DNA of 64,000 bases from CAYJDP01 sp964371025. GTDB lineage: Bacteria; Bacillota_I; Bacilli_A; RF39; UBA660. The stretch spans positions 186,001 through 250,000 of the forward strand of contig CAYJKH010000001.1 of the NCBI GenBank assembly GCA_964371025.1, written 5' to 3'. Shown in pieces: positions 61,344 to 64,000 of this stretch. Numbering within the stretch: position 1 is the stretch's first letter; each line of letters begins with the position of its first letter. The position numbers and the translations under genes were made by a program. Below the pieces are notes generated by a model. That model made no database searches. It was not told the DNA's origin and worked only from the letters and a program-made list of their open reading frames with translations.

Positions 61344-63002
61344 ATGGAGACAACTAATATATCAAAACTAAAAAGAACTAAGATGTTAGAAACGATTAAT
61401 GAAATTAAAAAAAATATCACAGATGAAAAGACGTTAGAAAATATTTCTTTAATTGAAAATGAACTAAATAAAAATAAATACGGTTTAATATGGGAAGAAC
61501 ATAAAGAAAGAGTAGATGAGGAATTAGAAACGCAAGTTCCAACATTTGAAGAAATTGATGAAAAGAAAATCATAAAAGTTACTGACGAACCGTACAATTT
61601 TTTATTAGAAGGAGACAATCTGCACAGTCTATATCTGTTAGAAAAGACACATTTAGGAAAAATTGATTTTATTTATATTGATCCACCGTATAACACTCAT
61701 AATAGAGAGTTTGTATATAATGATAAAATTGTAGGGCAAGATGATTCATACCGGCATTCTAAGTGGTTATCATTCATAGAAAAGCGACTATGTATTAGTA
61801 AAAATATTTTGTCTAAAAGTGGTGTTATATTTATTAGTATAGATCAAAACGAGTTCGCACAGTTAAAATTGCTATGTGACAATATCTTTGGTGAGGAAAA
61901 TTTTATTGGAAATTTTATTTGGCGAAAAAAATATGGTGGAGGTCAAACTGATGAATTTTTTGTTACTGAACATGAATATATCTTTGGATATAGAAAATCC
62001 AATGCATATAATTGGTGTGATGAATATAAGGATATTAATGATAATGAATTTAAATATGAAGATGATAAAGGAAAGTTTTCTATTACCAAATTAGAAAAAT
62101 GGGGGAGTTCTAGTCATAGAGAAGATAGACCGACTATGTACTTTTCGATAAAAGATCCTGATGATAATGATTTTTATCCTATAGCCCCTGATGGAATGCA
62201 AGGGAGATGGAGAGTAGGTAAAGAACGGTTAAATAATTTGATAGTTACAAATTGTATATATTGGAAAAATGATGTAAAAAATGGTAGATGGATTCCTTAT
62301 GAAAAAAACTATTTATTTAATAGCAAAGAAAAATTAATTAAAAGCAGAAGTATTTTGTATAATATTGCAGAAACGGGAACAGCTACTAAGTTATTAACAA
62401 ATATATTTGGTAAAAAAGATGTTTTTAATAATCCGAAACCTATAGAATTAATTAAGTTTTTAATTAAACATAATAAATCAAATATAGTATTAGACTTTTT
62501 TGCTGGATCTGGAACAACAGGGCAAGCAGTTTTAGAACTGAATAAAGAAGATAATGGGAACCGAAAGTTTATTTTGTGTACAAATAATGAAAATAATATT
62601 TGTGAAGAAATAACTTATAAAAGAATCGAAAAAGTAATAAATGGTTATGGCGATGTCGAAAATATTCCAGCAAATTTAAAATATTTTAAGACATCATATG
62701 TTCCTAGAATGAATAATGAAGAAGTAAATTTACATTTCAATTTATTAATAAATATTAAAAATCTAATTCAACTAGAAAACGGTATTGAGATAGATGATAA
62801 AAAAATTCAAGTATTTCTTGAAGAACATGAATTAGATAAATTTAGTAAAAATAACGAAAAATTAGATATATGTGAAAAAATTTATATTTCTTCAGATATA
62901 TTAATAACTTCATACCAAGAAGAAATATTTAAGGATAATAATATTGATGTATATATAATACCCGAATATTATTTTGAAGAAGAAATTATGGAGGTAATGT
63001 AA
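61344..63002 (+). CDS. mod: Type III restriction-modification DNA methyltransferase (Mod)
   Basis: Beta-class N6-adenine methyltransferase of 552 residues that recognises the target for both methylation and cleavage. Motif IV is IYIDPPYNT (Asp113), followed by a target-recognition region (about 185-370), then motif I DFFAGSGTTGQAVLELN at about residues 384-400, the order expected for beta class. The C-terminal part (RMNNEEVNLHFNLL) probably contacts Res. No simple repeat for phase variation was seen. The res start overlaps its stop by 1 nt. Confidence 0.93.
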   Translation: METTNISKLKRTKMLETINEIKKNITDEKTLENISLIENELNKNKYGLIWEEHKERVDEELETQVPTFEEIDEKKIIKVTDEPYNFLLEGDNLHSLYLLEKTHLGKIDFIYIDPPYNTHNREFVYNDKIVGQDDSYRHSKWLSFIEKRLCISKNILSKSGVIFISIDQNEFAQLKLLCDNIFGEENFIGNFIWRKKYGGGQTDEFFVTEHEYIFGYRKSNAYNWCDEYKDINDNEFKYEDDKGKFSITKLEKWGSSSHREDRPTMYFSIKDPDDNDFYPIAPDGMQGRWRVGKERLNNLIVTNCIYWKNDVKNGRWIPYEKNYLFNSKEKLIKSRSILYNIAETGTATKLLTNIFGKKDVFNNPKPIELIKFLIKHNKSNIVLDFFAGSGTTGQAVLELNKEDNGNRKFILCTNNENNICEEITYKRIEKVINGYGDVENIPANLKYFKTSYVPRMNNEEVNLHFNLLINIKNLIQLENGIEIDDKKIQVFLEEHELDKFSKNNEKLDICEKIYISSDILITSYQEEIFKDNNIDVYIIPEYYFEEEIMEVM

Positions 63003-64000
63003 TGCAAGGAATTAAGTTAAAAGATTTTCAAGTAGAAAATGTGAATAAATTATTAGATGTAACATCTGTTGGAAATAAAAAAGAAATACTATTAAAAGCT
63101 CCTACAGGAAGCGGGAAAACAATTATACTACTTTCATATTTAGAGGAATATTTTAAAGATAATAAAAATGCTATTGCAGTATGGCTTACTCCAGGCAAAG
63201 GTGATTTAGAAGAGCAAAGTAAAATAAAAATGAATAAGATTTTACCAAGACATACAACAAAAAGTATACAAGACGTTTTATTACAAGGTTTCGATGCTAA
63301 AGATACAGCATTTATTAATTGGGAAACTGTTACAAAAAAAGGAAATAATGCACTAAAAGATGCTGAAAGAAAAAATTTATATGAAAGAATAAGAGAAGCT
63401 CATAATAATAGTTATAAATTTATAGTAATAGTTGATGAGGAACACTTGAATAAGACAGTTAAAGCAGAAACTCTTATAGATTACATTAATCCGGAATATG
63501 TAATAAGAGTAAGTGCTACAGCTAAAACCAATAAGGAAGCAGAAAATATTGTTATAGATGATGTTGATGTAATAAGAGAGGGTTTAATAACAAAAGCATT
63601 ATATATCAATGAAAATGTTTCTAATCAGGTAACACTCTCAAATGAACATGAATATTTACTTGATTTAGCTATAAATAAAAGAAAAGAAATTAAGGAAGAG
63701 TATATAAAAAATAATATACAAGTAAATCCATTAATAATAATTCAAGTTCCTAGTAAATCGGATGAGTTAATTGATCAAATAGAAACAATTTTAGAAGAAA
63801 AATCATATGCATATAATCGCGGTAATTTAGCTATATGGCTTGCTGAAAGAAAAGAAAATATTGAAGGTATAGAAAATAATGAATCTAATCAGGCGGTACT
63901 TATTATGAAACAAGCAATATCAACTGGTTGGGACTGTCCTAGAGCCAAAATATTAGTAAAACTTCGCGATAATATGAGTGAAGACTTTGAAACACAAACA
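63002..64000 (+). CDS. res: Type III restriction enzyme helicase/endonuclease subunit (Res), 5' part
   Basis: ATP-dependent subunit that translocates and cleaves DNA with Mod. The first 333 codons are in the window and the gene continues past the end. It begins MQGIKLKDFQVENVNKLLD, with Walker A APTGSGKT, the DEEH box IVIVDEEHLN, motif III VSATAKTNKE, and a second RecA domain starting IIIQVPSKSDELID with ISTGWDCPRAKILV. GGAGG before the ATG and the 1-nt overlap with mod show coupling. The nuclease domain is out of view. Confidence 0.92.
   Translation, partial: MQGIKLKDFQVENVNKLLDVTSVGNKKEILLKAPTGSGKTIILLSYLEEYFKDNKNAIAVWLTPGKGDLEEQSKIKMNKILPRHTTKSIQDVLLQGFDAKDTAFINWETVTKKGNNALKDAERKNLYERIREAHNNSYKFIVIVDEEHLNKTVKAETLIDYINPEYVIRVSATAKTNKEAENIVIDDVDVIREGLITKALYINENVSNQVTLSNEHEYLLDLAINKRKEIKEEYIKNNIQVNPLIIIQVPSKSDELIDQIETILEEKSYAYNRGNLAIWLAERKENIEGIENNESNQAVLIMKQAISTGWDCPRAKILVKLRDNMSEDFETQT

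Noticed and set aside
61238..61618. A 126-residue - strand protein overlapping the start of mod
   Set aside because: It is the reverse of the mod 5' end, rich in Ser/Phe/Leu as expected for a shadow frame, and has no ribosome binding site.
61344..63002. Phase variation of mod by simple repeats
   Set aside because: I saw no mono-, tetra- or pentanucleotide tract in the coding region long enough to suggest slippage.

Overview
The window is about 64 kb of very AT-rich DNA with tightly packed genes, almost all on the + strand. Genes are ordered as in Firmicutes: secDF-rel-dtd-hisS, ruvAB-queA-tgt, parE-parC, ylbF-rsmD, gatCAB-aspS with a T-box leader, and lexA divergent from a small gene. TGA is used as a stop (comEC, comN, mtaB) and TGG for Trp, so this is the standard code and not a Mycoplasma code. 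FtsW, UppP and a DUF368 lipid-carrier transporter imply a walled cell. DUF285/BspA-type repeats, large N-terminally anchored Ig-like proteins and the low GC suggest an uncultured host-associated Bacilli/Mollicutes-adjacent lineage (RF39- or Erysipelotrichia-like). That placement is inference.

Layout. 1-4.3 kb: end of ftsW, comEA, comEC and a Xer recombinase. 4.4-10.8 kb: comN-secDF-rel-dtd-hisS. 10.9-14.6 kb: ruvAB-queA-tgt. 14.7-18.3 kb: pilus/competence-type inner-membrane protein, prepilin peptidase, and a secreted BspA-like protein with seven exact 75-bp repeats. 18.4-23.5 kb: mtaB, recD2, two unknown proteins and a 37-aa membrane peptide. 23.6-30.3 kb: topoisomerase IV, ylbF-rsmD and dnaB. 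30.4-37.6 kb: HD protein, unknowns including a cytosolic LRR protein, CBS-type Mn pyrophosphatase, DUF368-uppP pair and a phosphohexomutase. 37.6-38.5 kb: lexA and a divergent SOS-controlled 53-aa membrane protein. 38.5-42.1 kb: rRNA methyltransferase, thyA-dfrA and an unknown. 42.1-47.3 kb: T-box, gatCAB and aspS. 47.3-52.7 kb: MazG-like protein, DUF975/CmpB membrane protein, zincin-like protein and an ABC exporter. 52.7-59.4 kb: two very large N-anchored surface proteins. 59.5-64 kb: accessory region with a frameshifted histidine phosphatase, TGTCGA box clusters, a PIN-domain protein and a type III restriction-modification system whose res gene runs off the window.

Several groups form functional units. 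SecDF, Rel, Dtd and HisS are the classic translation/stringent block. GatCAB plus AspS under an apparent Asn (AAC) T-box points to tRNA-dependent asparagine formation. DUF368 plus UppP would recycle undecaprenyl phosphate. The most promising undescribed element is the small membrane protein at 38328-38489. It sits in the position of yneA in Bacillus, has a LexA-type box inside its promoter spacer, and is a candidate SOS cell-division regulator. Others worth attention are a probable AUU start for comEA, a probable leaderless ylbF, a DHFR lacking the conserved Trp, a tetranucleotide-repeat frameshift in a phosphatase, and a shared four-cysteine juxtamembrane module in the two giant surface proteins.
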